Part shown: positions 43,984 through 56,230 of the stretch, one piece after another
Layout: each line of letters opens with the position of its first letter
How positions within the stretch are numbered: position 1 is the stretch's first letter
Origin: Protopterus annectens
Taxonomy: Eukaryota > Chordata > Ceratodontiformes > Protopteridae
Reading direction: 5' to 3'
NCBI RefSeq assembly: GCF_019279795.1
Contig: NC_056730.1
Coordinates: forward strand, 612,844,890 to 612,908,889
DNA: 64,000 nt
The notes under the pieces: model-generated
Database searches by the model: none
Told to the model about the DNA's origin: nothing
What the model saw: the letters and a program-made list of their open reading frames with translations, nothing else
Translations under genes and position numbers: made by a program

Positions 43984-44060
43984 ACAGCAATAGTGTAGTG
44001 GGCAGGACATTCGCCTTACGAGCAATCAATCCCGGTTCGAGTCCCACTGCAGCACATTCC
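43984..44060 (+). repeat. tRNA-derived SINE head
   Basis: A box TAGTGTAGTGG (43991-44001) and B box GGTTCGAGTCC (44034-44044) at tRNA spacing. The ends do not pair into an acceptor stem, so it is a SINE promoter and not a tRNA gene. The body runs into the repeat at 44098-44310. Confidence 0.6.
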
Positions 44061-44097
44061 ATTTTTCATGTCAAATCACTTTATGACCAATATTTTT

Positions 44098-44310
44098 AGT
44101 TGCATAACCTACTAAATAACATACATTTGTAAACTGGAGTACTGCAGTAAATGCAGATGTGAGGTGTCAGTATCATAATGTTGCAAAGTCCACAGATAAT
44201 CACACATGCCCCATACAGTATACATACACAGGGATCAGGGATACAAATGGAAGATAAAATGTGGAATGAATAACTCCATACAGCTTCAAAATCCACCACC
44301 TTCCCAAGAG
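44098..44310. repeat. Direct repeat, copy 1
   Basis: Matches 44787-44950 (GCATAACCTACTA, GTGAACTGG-like, CCCCATACAG, ACATACACA, GGGATAC blocks) with indels. The two copies flank the GTAAGC-rich SINE at 44330-44705. Confidence 0.6.
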
Positions 44311-44329
44311 CCATTAGACATTACTGTCT

Positions 44330-44705
44330 AAATTAGTGCAGTGGTAAGTGGGAGTAAGCACTTGTAAGCAAGTGTAAGCACTATTAAGCAGTAGTAAGTG
44401 TGAGTAAGCATATTTAAGAACTAGTGAGTGGGTTTAAGCCCGTTTATGCAGGGGTAAGCAATGCGCACATAGGTTAAGCAATATTGAAGCTAACCCTCTG
44501 TAAGCATATTTAACCAAAGGTTAGCATAGCTTACCCTCGCGCAAACTCATGCAAATCCAATTACAAGTGCTTAAACATGCCTTATTCACTCTATATGCAA
44601 CAGCCGTTATTCTGGCCAGAAATAAATAAACAACCTTTGGAGGTCTTGACCCCAGCATCCTGTACACTACAATCACAGTATTTAACCACTAAACCATCAC
44701 AGCAG
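44330..44705 (-). mobile_element. tRNA-derived SINE with GTAAGC-rich body, copy 1
   Basis: Minus strand: A-box-like TGGTTTAGTGG near 44696-44686, B-box region GGGGTCAAGACC near 44653-44642, then a conserved block, then about 230 bp built from degenerate GTAAGC/GCTTAC words at 5-15 bp spacing. Same family as 46615-46940; both copies end at AAATTAGTG. The family is not one I can name. Confidence 0.65.
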
Positions 44706-44786
44706 TATATACGATTGAGGTATCACCAAACAAATCCTCACTATAGGAAATCAAACTGAACATGTGACAGGAATCTATATACAGTC

Positions 44787-44950
44787 TTATGTTGTATAAC
44801 CTACTACATAACATAAATATGTGAACTGGTGTAATTGTAATAAAGTGTTGAAGTCCCCTAATAAACACAAGGACCCCATACAGTGTACATACACATGAAT
44901 CATGGATACCAGACACATATATAACATGTAATGAATAAATCAATGCCAAA
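44787..44950. repeat. Direct repeat, copy 2
   Basis: Second copy of 44098-44310. It is followed by more TAAGCA words (44970-45030), suggesting the repeat and the GTAAGC-type body were linked before duplication. Confidence 0.55.
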
Positions 44951-45039
44951 AAGCAAATATAATGCAAATTAGATATTAAGCAATGCTAAGCATTGCACAG
45001 GCCAGCTTAGTAGGTGTAAGCAATGTGTAGGCCAGTATA

Positions 45040-46610
45040 AATATGTCCTAGTTCACCTGAATGTGGTCAAGACATGGCCAGAGTCTGTGCAAAAAGAGAT
45101 GGACAGGTATGTGCATAACATCAACCTGGAATCTGGGAGTATTTGTAGAAACAGTTAGTGTTAAACAATTCCTCCACAGGTATACCAGGTAAGAAGTGTA
45201 TACTGCAGGGAAAACCAGTTCATGTATATAGTTATTGACAGCCATACCACTGTCCAAACTAAGGCAATAGGGTAATGTACTAATACTTGTAAGGTACAGA
45301 TAACAGCACTGACTAGGAAAGTAATACGAACTACAGGAATATACTGGTTGTTGATTGACATCTTTCTCTCCCCCCCACCATATCTGCAACAATAAACTAA
45401 ATACCCAACTCAATTGGTACGTGCTGACCTAACTGTAATGTTGGGACATATGCCCTATTGTTTGATAATTATTTAAATCTGTTTCTATGCATGTGCTATG
45501 TTGAAATACTCCAACATTGGTGGCATGGTGCAATCAATGTACCTGCATGCTGTTGTAATTACCACTGTGGTCCCATATATACATGTGTTCTGTTTGCTAT
45601 GCAACTGTTCCATATCTGGTGTCTGGGTTAATGGTAATATCTATGCATGCTGTTATACCTAATCCTGGAATGTGGTGACTATTACTAACCCACATATGTT
45701 GCTAAAACTTAAACACCATAGCACGTATGGGAATGCGGATCCCAGCGGAACCACCTGTCCCACATTAGCTGGCTGTGGCACCGGGCACCAGCACGTCTGG
45801 GGCCCAACCCAGGACCTCCTTGTCTGTTGGTCCTGCACCACCTTTGGGTGGAACCGCATAAGGGGTTGGGGCTCACCCCCCCAGGGAATGGGCATGGACA
45901 GGAACCTGTTACCTGTTGACATGTCTGGTCGTGGTGTGTAGCAAGCTCAACCAGTAGTTTGAAGATCTGCTACACCAGCTCGAGGGACACATGTCATGAC
46001 TAGAGGGTCGGCCTGGATCTCCGACTCAGCCCCCAGCACAGACACCTTTGGGGCTGTGAAGGTGCAGTGGTGAATGCCCATGGGTGGGGACCTCTGTCCC
46101 ACTGTTTCCACTAGGGTACTCATGAGCTTTTGATTTCCCAGCACCCTTCCCCATCAAAGTGTTTACCCCTCACATGTGTCATATACTGCCCCTGTATGCA
46201 TCTTGTTTTGTCTTGTTTGTTAACCTACCTCCCCAAATATACCTACTATCCCTCCCCAACATCCCACTCTCACCTGAAAAAAAAAGGCAATCTGTCCCCC
46301 CCCCCCCCCCCAAAAATCTCACCCTGTACATAGCTGTCCATTTCGCACACTTTTCCACTGGACACATGTAATCTGGTCTAATTGGCTTCACAACATATTA
46401 TTGTTGTCCTCACCCCTCTCACAGGGGTTTGAGTGTCCAAATCTACCTTCAAATACAGTGTATATGCACAGCTGTTGCTGTAGAAGAAATGGGCAGCTAT
46501 GGACCTTCCCTACATCTTTCCTGCACATCCCTAGCTATTTTCCCTGCTGTCTTTTCCTCTTTGTGCCCCTTTTTCACCACTTTCCTATCAACCCTTTTTT
46601 CATTTCTTTT
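45040..46610. other. Unassigned, with a GC-rich pocket
   Basis: 45720-46140 is GC-rich. One plus frame reads a Pro/Ala/Thr/Ser-rich text followed by FEDLLHQLEGHMS and a Pro-rich end, interrupted by stops. This would suit the C-terminal part of the Myb/SANT-like accessory protein of Harbinger elements, but no Myb domain is seen upstream, so it stays unassigned. A poly-C run lies at 46294-46312. Confidence 0.25.
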
Positions 46611-46614
46611 AAAG

Positions 46615-46940
46615 AAATTAGTGTGGGGGTAAGTGGGCGTAAGCACTTTTAAGCAGCAGTAAGAGGTTTTAAGCCTGTTTGCGTGGGGGCAAGAAATGCT
46701 TACACAGGTTAAGAAATGTAAAAGCTAAATCAGTATAAGAAACTGTAACCTGAAGTTAGCAGTGCTTACCTCCGCGTAAACATGTGCAAACCTGCTTACA
46801 ACTGCTTAAAAGTGCCTTAATCACTCTGTATCCAACGGCCCTTGTTCTACCCAGCAACAAAATGAACAGCCCTTGCAGGTCTCGAACTCAGGACCTTGTA
46901 CACTATGGTCACAACACTTAACCACTACGAAGACAGCTGT
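46615..46940 (-). mobile_element. tRNA-derived SINE with GTAAGC-rich body, copy 2
   Basis: Minus strand: tRNA-like head with the A-box region TCGTAGTGGTTAAG (about 46930-46917) and B box GAGTTCGAGACC (46889-46878), then the same block order as copy 1 (GGGCTGTT, TTGGATACAGAGTGATTAAG), then the GTAAGC-rich body ending CCCACTTACCCCCACACTAA. Clearer head than copy 1. Confidence 0.7.
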
Positions 46941-47263
46941 TGTTTTTCCAATATATCTGTCAATACACATATTGATTAGCATTGAACAATTGCCTATACT
47001 TCCACAATTGTGTCATACTTGTTATTAATATGACTGCCACATCACATATGTTGTTTTATCATAATGTACACATATCAGATACATATGGTGGGATGCATCT
47101 GGGAAAGTATACACAACCGTGATGTTTACACATGACAGGAATATGGATATATACATATGCATATGTTGATATATGTCTACATGTAGCTACACATGCATAT
47201 TCATACATATGTCCGTATACACATCTGTATAGTGCATCATATATATGGCCATGTGTAGATCTC

Positions 47264-47268
<5 letters not shown>

Positions 47269-47350
<82 letters not shown>

Positions 47351-47384
47351 ATGTATGTATATATATATATATATATATATATAG
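47269..47384. repeat. (TA)n-(TG)n-(TA)n compound microsatellite
   Basis: A TA tract, then about 34 bp of TG, then a second TA tract. The surrounding 47.1-48.0 kb is a decayed TA/CATA-rich zone. Confidence 0.95.
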
Positions 47385-47523
47385 CTATATATGTATGCAC
47401 ATCCTATGTGCACAGATATGCTTATTTATGTAGATATATGTGTATATATCTATAACTATATGTGCATACATATCTATTCTGATATATCTATTACTGTCGA
47501 TATATATGTAGATATCCATAAGT

Positions 47524-47670
47524 ATAGGTTCATAGGTTCATAGATTAGTACTAGGCTATTTGCCCTTGTGGGCCATTTTAAGCCTAGCTAAGTACCCCAT
47601 GTGAGAATCAAACCCTGCACCTTGTGTCTGCAAGGTAAACACCTTAACCATTTTGCCATCCTCCCACCCA
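47524..47670 (-). mobile_element. tRNA-derived SINE with CR1 3' tail
   Basis: Minus strand: GGGAGGATGGCAAAATGGTT with A box TGGCAAAATGG (47658-47648), then B box GGTTTGATTCTC (47614-47603), then a tail with GCTAGGCTTAAAAT, GGGCAAATAGCCTAGTA and two TATGAACC repeats. This tail matches the 3' end of the CR1 LINE at 1333-1390 block by block. About 147 bp in total, complete in layout. Confidence 0.88.
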
Positions 47671-47769
47671 CCACATATGTGCATATGTATCTATATCTCT
47701 ATATGTGTAGACATATATTGCTGAGTATATGTATATATTTGAGTGTTTATATGTATATATACATATATA

Positions 47770-47774
<5 letters not shown>

Positions 47775-47821
<47 letters not shown>

Positions 47822-47824
47822 CAC

Positions 47825-47880
<56 letters not shown>
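47775..47880. repeat. (TA)n microsatellite
   Basis: Two long TA runs split by AAATACACACAAA. Confidence 0.95.
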
Positions 47881-47882
<2 letters not shown>

Positions 47883-47999
47883 ATCTATGTATGTACGTTG
47901 ATATATATATGTGCATATATCTATATAGATATATGGATAAATATATATACATATATGTTCACCATATGTCCAGAACATGGAGTGGAGTCACACCTCAGC

Positions 48000-50900
48000 C
48001 CCAATAGTCCAAATCTCTTAGGGCAAGGGGATGTCAGGTATGTATTGCAGGTATATATGTAGACTGTTGCTACTGTAAATGGGGTTGTCTTAACAGACAT
48101 GTTGTGTGTGAGAAGTCACATCTGCTTTTAACATGTATGCCATTGGCTACTGACAGACATCCTAAGGACATCATAGTACAGTACCACTGCTAGCACAGTA
48201 ATAATCCTGTAGACTACAACAGAGATATGACCAATATATATGGACAGTCTGGCACTCTGTGGTCAGTCCAGAGGTGTACACATATCCCCTTCATGTGAGA
48301 CATGTGGACCACACCTCCCAATGTGGATGTTAATAGCCATGTACATGGGTATATCACGTAAATGCTGGACTTCATAAGCCCAAACAGTTTATGCATGCAC
48401 ACATTCCAGTCTGTCCTGACACATAATACCTGGTGGTGCAGGGGTCACATGGCCACATACTACCCAGTAGTTAGTGGTATACATCTGTACAGACTCCCAC
48501 TGCTTTGTCAGAAATACACAACAGTTATGATGGTCTGGCAGCAGTATGTCTTTCAAATAACTGGACATATCAGCACACTGTGTAATGACACTAGGCTGCT
48601 AAGCATGTCACAAAGCACTGTGCAAACTACAGGAAGACTGCCACAACACTGGGCTACATTTTGTATGGGGGACTACACATGTACCTGCGATTATAGCGGG
48701 CTCTACATGCATGTCACAGCACAGAGTAACAGACACCTGTGTGAAAGTGCATACCCACAGCCAATGTAAACACAGCCACATATGGTACACACGCTTAATA
48801 TGACACTATATGGACTGTCTGATAAACACCATCCTCATATGTGCCACTCACACACTGATCCTACAAGCACTGGGTCATTGTATTGTGTGGTCTGATTACT
48901 GTCTGTGGTATGGGACACGTGTATGTCTGGTCCTACAGACTTGTGAGCCAATAGGGTACCATTCTCTGGAGCAGCATGTCACATCAGATAGAACAGGACC
49001 GACAACAATGGCATCTACCGCAGTCTGTGCACAGCCCAAGGTACGTATGTGCAATACACATACTGCTGATGATCACCCTAGGTACACAGACCCCAGTACA
49101 GTACACACAACCACAGAATGGCCAAGCTATGTCCTTAGAAACAACCCCTACTATACATAATGTCTAGCAGTCTGATATCTGACTGGCTTGTTATCAGGTA
49201 TGATGTCAATAAATCATGGTGTACAGGACATATGCACCTCTTACTGCAGGACATATGTACAAAGGTTGACAGACATGTGGCTGGAGCTATGAACACTGCC
49301 CCAATATTGGCATGTTGCTGTGAAAACCTCATACATTTACTGTCGTACCAGGGTTTGTTGTGACATATATCCTATGAGGGATATGAAGTCAGTAACTCTC
49401 ATGGCTGTTACCATGTACTGACTGCAATTCTCACACTATGCTTCTGCAGGTCTCAGATAGGTGTTCTGTGAGTAACAAAAGAAACAAAAGGCTCCACACA
49501 CTGCCCAGTCTGCTGATGACCCTACAGATGGGGGCTTCCTCAAAAACATAGCACTGTCATGACAGGCATTAAAATATATAGACCAGCCATATCCACACAC
49601 ATCTTATTAAACCGACATTACTCCAAATGCAGAATAGCAACACTTACATTCTGTAGTCATGTCAGGCACATCCCCCTCCTGTGTGTTGGCCTATTTCCTC
49701 AGTGTATGTTGTTAGAGGTAAATCCCAAATCCATCTTGGATGCTGTTTTCCAAGCACCAGATCTAGGTCCTGCTCACAGTGAAAGAAAAGGCCCAACACT
49801 AACATGATGTTCCTAGATATTGGAGTGTATTTCCATGCAATTGGCTATGGGAATGTTACCACAGGTGTTCACATGCAATCAACTAGTGGAGGGCTGCAAT
49901 TTGTGCAAAGGCCATCAGCTGATCATGAACATCACTTACAAAACACAAGCTGCTGCCTAAGCAAAGCAGGTGTAGTTCTCCCCATCCACCAGAGAGGGAG
50001 TGAGAGAGACAGACAGAGACAAAGTAAGTCAGGGATGGGGTGGGAGAGTAAAACCTAAGCATGTTTGTGTCACACACCTACCAGTACAAGGTTTCAAACT
50101 CCTGACTATGTATTGCTATCACATGCAGTTATTGCATGCACCACATAGCTTACATGCTGAGGAGCTGTCCAAACATATATGTGATGGTGAGTGACATCTG
50201 CAACAGTGATATGGCAGCGTTATGGTAGGTGTAGTACATGTACCTGTCCACATGTACAGGTGTCAGCATTAACACAGCCACACTCTCTCAGGGGCTCACA
50301 CACATTGACACCCTTCACAGGGTCAGGAATACACTTCCTAACTAGTTAGTTTGCAACAATACAGTAATGTGCAGGTATCACATGCACCACAGGGGTTATC
50401 CAGAGATTATATGGGAAAAGGGTATGCAAAGGTGACTGACATCAGACAGCATGCTTCAGTATGCCAATGGGAGTTGTAGTGAGTGTGAATGTGGTTGAAA
50501 GCATTATACACCACACACACAGACACAGGGTGCCAGTACTGACATGCATGTGTGCATTGCTTCACTGGTGTGCAGTGGTTGACTGTGCCAGAAGGCTATA
50601 CAAGGCTAGGTGAAGGGTATACCTTAGCAGCAGACCACATGACAATGGTCTGCAGTGTGGCTAAGGGGAGTAGTGTTTGGACTGGCCCACACAGGTGAGT
50701 ATTGTATTCACCATCTAGTCACCTGGGTAACTATTGTGTGTGGCCATTGCTGTGCAATGCTTGCCATGTATGTGTTCTTTAGTCCATGACATGGGCGCTG
50801 TCTGGGATGTGCACATGTCCCACATGCATGTACAGTGACATGTGGAACTGTACCTGAGGTGTGTGGCCCATGTTATGTACACAGATTATCATCAGATGTG

Positions 50901-51400
50901 CCAGTCCTGGCCTCATGTTGCGGGAACTGGTAATGGACAGCAGGTTGACCCTGCACCTACATTGATAGCATGATACAGGTATTACCTGGTGTCAGTGGCA
51001 TCTGTCCATACAGTGCATGTACGTGCCTATTATACTGATGGACAGGGTGCCATGCCCTCTGTGGTCCACTGCAATCACACCATGGTTACTATCTGTGGGC
51101 AATATATACCAACATAGCGGTTGTTACCAAGGCCAGTGTGTTTGTGTATGAGACATGGGTTGAGAGTGTTCATTGGGTAATACAAGGGTTGCTAACTTTG
51201 TTCGCCAGGCCTTGATGTCACAGGTAGGGGTATGGATTGGCACCCCAGCCTCTCGGCTATTTCACATATGTTATCCTTGTAAAGTGGACATTGTGACATA
51301 TAATAGGGCCACCATATAAGAAATTTGCAAAACCCACTCCATAATAAGTTCAGTTGTTACACTCGCATAACCACCACCACACAGGATATGAATGACAAAC
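48000..51400. other. CA/TG-rich sequence without recognised genes
   Basis: Rich in ACATGT, CATATG and TGTG words. ORFs are short and mixed on both strands. Diverged relatives of the 220-bp tandem unit occur at about 50070-50215 and 50355-50510 (AACTCCTGA, GTGACTGACATCAG and TTGTAGTGAGTGTGA blocks). Confidence 0.45.
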
Positions 51401-51404
51401 AGAA

Positions 51405-51637
51405 ACACACACACACACACACACACTTGCTATGTCTGGGATTAGAACTCCTATCTAACTAGCTTATTACACTACAACATTACACAGTTACAGGATGTGC
51501 CACGGAGATCACTGGAGTACTCCTTTCTCAAAGGTGTATTTCACAGTGAATAACATCAGCAGGCTTGCCTAAGTAGGGCATTTGAATTGTAGTGAGTGTG
51601 TCTAGCCTAAAAAGGGATTGCTCCCTACACAGACAAA

Positions 51638-51674
<37 letters not shown>

Positions 51675-52265
51675 GCCATGTCTGGGATTAAAACTCCTAT
51701 ATAACTAGTTTATCACACTACAGCATTATGCAGTTATATGACGTGCCATGGAGATTACGGAGCTATTTTTTCCCAAAGGTGTATTTCAAAGTGAATGACA
51801 TCAGCAGCCTTGCCAAAGTAGGGCATTTGAATTGTAGTGAGTGTGAGTAGCCTAAAAAGCATTGCTCCTTACATAGACAGAGGCACACACATAGTTGTCG
51901 TGTCTGGGATTAAAACTCCTACCTAATTAGTTTATGACACTATAACATTATACAGTTATAGGACACGTCACAGAGATTACTGGGATACTTCTTTTCCAAA
52001 GGTGTATTTCAAAGTGAATGACATCAGCAGCCTTGCCAAAGTAGGGCATTTGAATTGTAGTGAGTGTGAGTAGCTTAAAAAGCATTGCTTACTACACAGA
52101 CACGCACACACAGTTGCCATGTCTGGGGTTAGAACTCCTATCTAACTAGTTTATCACACTACAGCATTACGCAGTTATAGGATGCACCACAGAGATTAAT
52201 GGCTACTCTTTTCCCAAAGGTGTATTCCAAAGTGAATAACATCAGCAGGCTTGTCATAGTAGGGC
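51405..52265. repeat. Four-unit tandem array, about 220 bp per unit
   Basis: Units begin at a (CA)n or ACACACA run followed by GTTGCCATGTCTGGGATTA-type sequence at 51427, 51672, 51894 and 52113. Each unit contains CAAAGGTGTATTTCA, GACATCAGCAG, GGGCATTTGAATTGTAGTGA (absent from the last) and ATTGCT before the next CA run. Reversed, the unit start reads GGAGTTCTAATCCCAGACA, a decayed B-box-like motif, so the monomer may derive from a SINE. Confidence 0.9.
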
Positions 52266-52269
52266 TATG

Positions 52270-54735
52270 GGGAGGGCAGTGTGTGTGCATGGGCCATAAC
52301 CCATTCATCTAGTGGTAGACACACCACACTCAGGCACACGCAGGGTTATATTCTGCAGATATGTGTATAAAACTGCTAGATGACTACTGCCTTTTACAGT
52401 CATGTTGCACAGTTAGCACTTGCACCACAGAGTCTGTAATTCTGAGGGATACCAGTGGCTAAGCTCTACAGTGAGTGACATTTACACATCATGTGGTTGC
52501 AGCCATTTGGCTGTGTGCTGGGTGGGCAGGCCTCATGATGGAATGCTCTTTGTCACTGTCACTCTCATCCACACATCTATGTATGTGTACTTTTGGCATA
52601 TTATAGTGTGTTGTCCTTGGATATATGTGTGTATTCCTATCCAATGTGTGCGCAAAGCATGACTGGTGCATAATGAGGAGTGTATGCACTAACATCTGCA
52701 GCTGTCAGTTATGTATGGTCCACTGTTGTTGGCAAACATGGGCTTCATTTGTTTAAGTATGTGAGCATGCCCAGTATGACCTTTCAGTATGTTGTAGTCT
52801 GACATTGCCTTCATTGCTTTAAGTGTGTGAGCATGCCCAGTATGCCCTTTGGTATTAAATGTGTGGATCCATTCCAGGTAGTTTGTACTCCAGTGCAGAC
52901 CTCTGTGTTCTACACCTACAGGTAGCAAACTGTTTCTGAAGGATATCTGTAGATCACTTGGCAATATGGGGTCAAGCTGTACAAGGGATAGTGTGTACTG
53001 TAGCTGATTATGTCTGTGCTGCTTCTGCTATATGGTACTGGCATTAGCAGACATATTTAGACATGTGTACTGTTATACACTGTGATGTTTTATATCCTCA
53101 AGTACTGTCAGGTGGACATTTTTATCACAGTGTTGCCCTGGGAAATACAGGCTGAATGCAGCTGTGTCCAGTATTGTGGTCAAATGCCTAAATATTCATG
53201 GAAAGTTATGCCATTCTGGAGGGGGAGCTGCAGACAGTTGCTACTGGGTCTGTTTATCCAGTTCAGCACTTTGTTACAGTGCTGTCAGAGGATCCCATAC
53301 TTGTACATCCATCAACATGACAGTATGGCCTTATCTTGCTGTGGCAATACCTCACAGCTGTACAGATTCACACAGGTTACCCAGAGGCATGGGGTCATAA
53401 GTCAGGACATTACCCCTATTGTGGTGTACGGGCAGGTTTGTAGCCACCCATTCTTATGTTTTCAGCCAGAGATAGCATGTGCACATGACTGTGTGTTGGA
53501 CCTTGCACATTCCATGCTGCCCATGCCCCCCCCCCCATTATTCAATCCTCTTCCATACATTATGCATACATTCTCTGATACTTTCCCTATAGTTATCACC
53601 TCATCACAGCTGTGTTTTGGTGTTGATCCACTGTTCATGCAGTGGGACATGGTGGACATGTTAATGTGATATGTCCACATGGTCTTGCATATGGCTTATG
53701 TAGAGTGTGTTATAATGTTATTTGGATGTCTATGACATAACATATATTGGCAGTACGGGTGAGATGCAGGCCTTTGGCAGAGGCCTGTAGGTCATTTGGT
53801 GGTGATGCAGGTCAGCTGTAGCAGGTCATTGCATTCTGTCAGTCATACCATCCTGGACTGCCATACGATATATTCCTCTGGGGTGACAGGGTAGGTGTGC
53901 TAGGTGTTCATGCCAATACTTTATATTAGTATTGATCAGGTGGTGTGGATGTTGGCAGGGTGCTACTTACAGCTAGGGGGACACCTGCAATGCATGCTGC
54001 ATTCTTTCACTATTGCCATACACAGGTGGGGATCATATTGTACCCATTCCCAACAGCAGGGATACGACCAGAGAGGTACCTGTGGATGGTGTTTGGGTGA
54101 GCTGGGTGCATGTGTGCTATGGACACTACTTGCATCTGACTTACAGATATGCATGAGGAATTCCAGTTATGATGGCTTGTGCAGGGACATCAGCCATTTC
54201 CCAATACATCAGTCCTATCATCTTTGTGATCTGCAAGTGTTTGGCCAGATGGCATCGGTATTCCCTACTACAAACCCAGATAATGTGATGCATACATGTA
54301 TGTACAATTCCAAGGGTGTGTCCATTTCATGGTTACACATTATATACTGTATGTCTGGGGTTCTTTTCCCTGTGTACTGCTTGTATATCTATCCCAACAG
54401 TCATGCCATGTCCATCTTTCAGATGGTGACACATATTACCACCATACATTTACAATGGCTTACTGCTAGCATGTGTTATACTGGGAAGAATTGTCTTTGG
54501 CACTGCAGTTGTGAGGACTTGGCCCTGTCATCGGCAGTAGTGGGCAATTGCCACCAGGTCAAACCTCAACATGGATACATACTGACCACTCTCACACAAT
54601 ATGAAACACACACCAACCTAACACATGCATACCTGCATATTGTACAAATTCTACAATCTATCATTCTACCTTGGCCACCTCAGGTCATCTGTGCTCCACT
54701 GGTATTAAACTTACACATACATGTTACTACATGTC
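52270..54735. other. CA/TG-rich sequence with long unsupported ORFs
   Basis: Two plus-strand ORFs (53082-53669, 195 codons; 53904-54785, 293 codons) are long but Cys/His/Tyr-rich, lack any known motif and fit a stop-poor composition. A two-copy repeat of GTGTGAGCATGCCCAGTATG occurs at 52758 and 52825. A poly-C tract is at 53526-53536. Confidence 0.4.
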
Positions 54736-54739
54736 TATA

Positions 54740-54980
54740 TCGCATTGGAGGGGGCATACCTGACTCTTACTACATTTCTACATAGGATTGGGGGGGCACA
54801 CCTGACTGTTACAATGTGTGCACATTAGATTGGGGGGGGGCACAGCAAACTGATACTACATTTCTAAATGGGATCGCGGGGCAAACCTGACTGTTTCTAA
54901 ATTTCTACATAGGATTGGGGGGGCACACCTGTCTGTTTCTACATTTCTACATAGGATTGGGGGGGCACACCTGACACTTG
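54740..54980. repeat. Minisatellite, six units of about 40-47 bp
   Basis: Units centred on GATTGGGGGGGCACACCTGAC at about 54744, 54784, 54831, 54872, 54914 and 54955, separated by TTTCTACATAG-type spacers. G-run length varies between units. Confidence 0.85.
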
Positions 54981-55382
54981 TACATATTTGCTATGACTGT
55001 ACTGGTATGTCAGGTACTCCATTTCTTTCTGTATTCTAACCTATCATGCTGACTAGAGGCATATCAGTGTAATACAGGTCTTAGGTTTGATTGACCTACA
55101 TATCAATTTCTGACTTCCTACCTTTCAGAACTAACATCCCACTGCCTGACCTGATGTAGTCTGTCTGTGTAGGCCTGGGGGGGTACCCATAGCATCATTC
55201 AGAGGCCTTAGCACAGCCTTTGCTTGTGTTTGTCTACACCTGTCCTGCTGGCTGAGACTGTTTTTGGGTATGTGAAACCTCCCTGACTGGCATGTGTGTG
55301 TCATATGGACACAGATGTGTCCCAGCACATTTTCTGCAGTGGGTTTTTTTCACCATGTGTAGTACTTGCTACTATGGTGACA

Positions 55383-55950
55383 CAGTGCATAACCAGCATC
55401 CCCCACTAAGTGACTGTAAGATGTCCCCACTGGCAAATCTCTGGTACAGCTGTGTCAGATGCCAGATGTGGGAATTGTGATAGCTTCCAGTGCAGCCAGC
55501 ACACGCATTCATTATAATGCCCTGGGCTTCACACACGACCTGTCAGTTGATTGAGAGGAAGCCCTTGCAGTTGATGTAGACCCTATCCTGCTCACCAGGT
55601 GGTGCTTTGATGCATATTAGTCTATAGCACCCACTATCTCAGGGTATTTTGCTATTTGGTGGAAGAGATGCATATTGCTGGCCAACGCCTCACGGTTGTT
55701 GGGGAAATGTACGTGCTCGCAGACATGTGCTGACATGGCATCCAGGAACTGGTGGAGTACCCTGGATGCTGATGCCTGTGAGATCCCCATGATATCCCCA
55801 GTTGGCCTTTGGAAGGTACCTGTAGGTAGTATTTTTAGACCTACACATACCTTGGTATCCACTGGGACGGGTTCCTCTCTGTTAGTTCTGTGTGTGAGAT
55901 GTGACCGACACAGCTCAACAATTTGCTGTAGGAGGTCCCTGTCCACGCTA
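55383..55950 (-). repeat. Duplicated piece of the HARBI1 transposase gene
   Basis: Matches 56657-57224 with a constant offset of 1274 and no net indel. It encodes the same N-terminal transposase half (open frame 55946-55617, ending in GAID and a stop), and shares both the stop after GAID and the TGA in the SIN-x-QVVCEAQG block with the main copy. The duplication therefore post-dates those lesions. Confidence 0.88.
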
Positions 55951-56230
55951 TGCTGCCACTGTAGTTGTCTACTTTCTGCTGGTATCCCATTCAGCCACCC
56001 AATTGCCTTACATGCTCACATCCATACCATAGATACAGGTAACAATACATACTACTCCATTCGGCAGTTGGTAAGGAGAGTGACTTACCTTGTTGGTGTG
56101 CCAGTATTGGAGATGGTGCTGGAGGGCTGCCTATGTTGGATGCATATTGTACACTCCCTATACATGGTTGAGCACAGGTAGTGTCATGTTTGGCATCCCT
56201 TTTACTGTATGTGCGAGTCAGAAAGTGATG

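Noticed and set aside
43984-44060. Possible tRNA gene
   Set aside because: A and B boxes are good, but the ends cannot form an acceptor stem and no terminator follows; a SINE head is the better reading.
44330-46940. CRISPR-like array, because of regularly spaced short words
   Set aside because: The words are degenerate, spacing is irregular, no cas-type genes occur, and the context is a vertebrate genome.
47132-48062. Long ORFs of Tyr/Ile/Val repeats at 47.1-48.1 kb
   Set aside because: They are translations of (TA)n and (TG)n microsatellites.
53904-54785. 293-codon ORF as a real gene
   Set aside because: No motif, odd composition, no signals around it, and located in stop-poor CA/TG-rich DNA.
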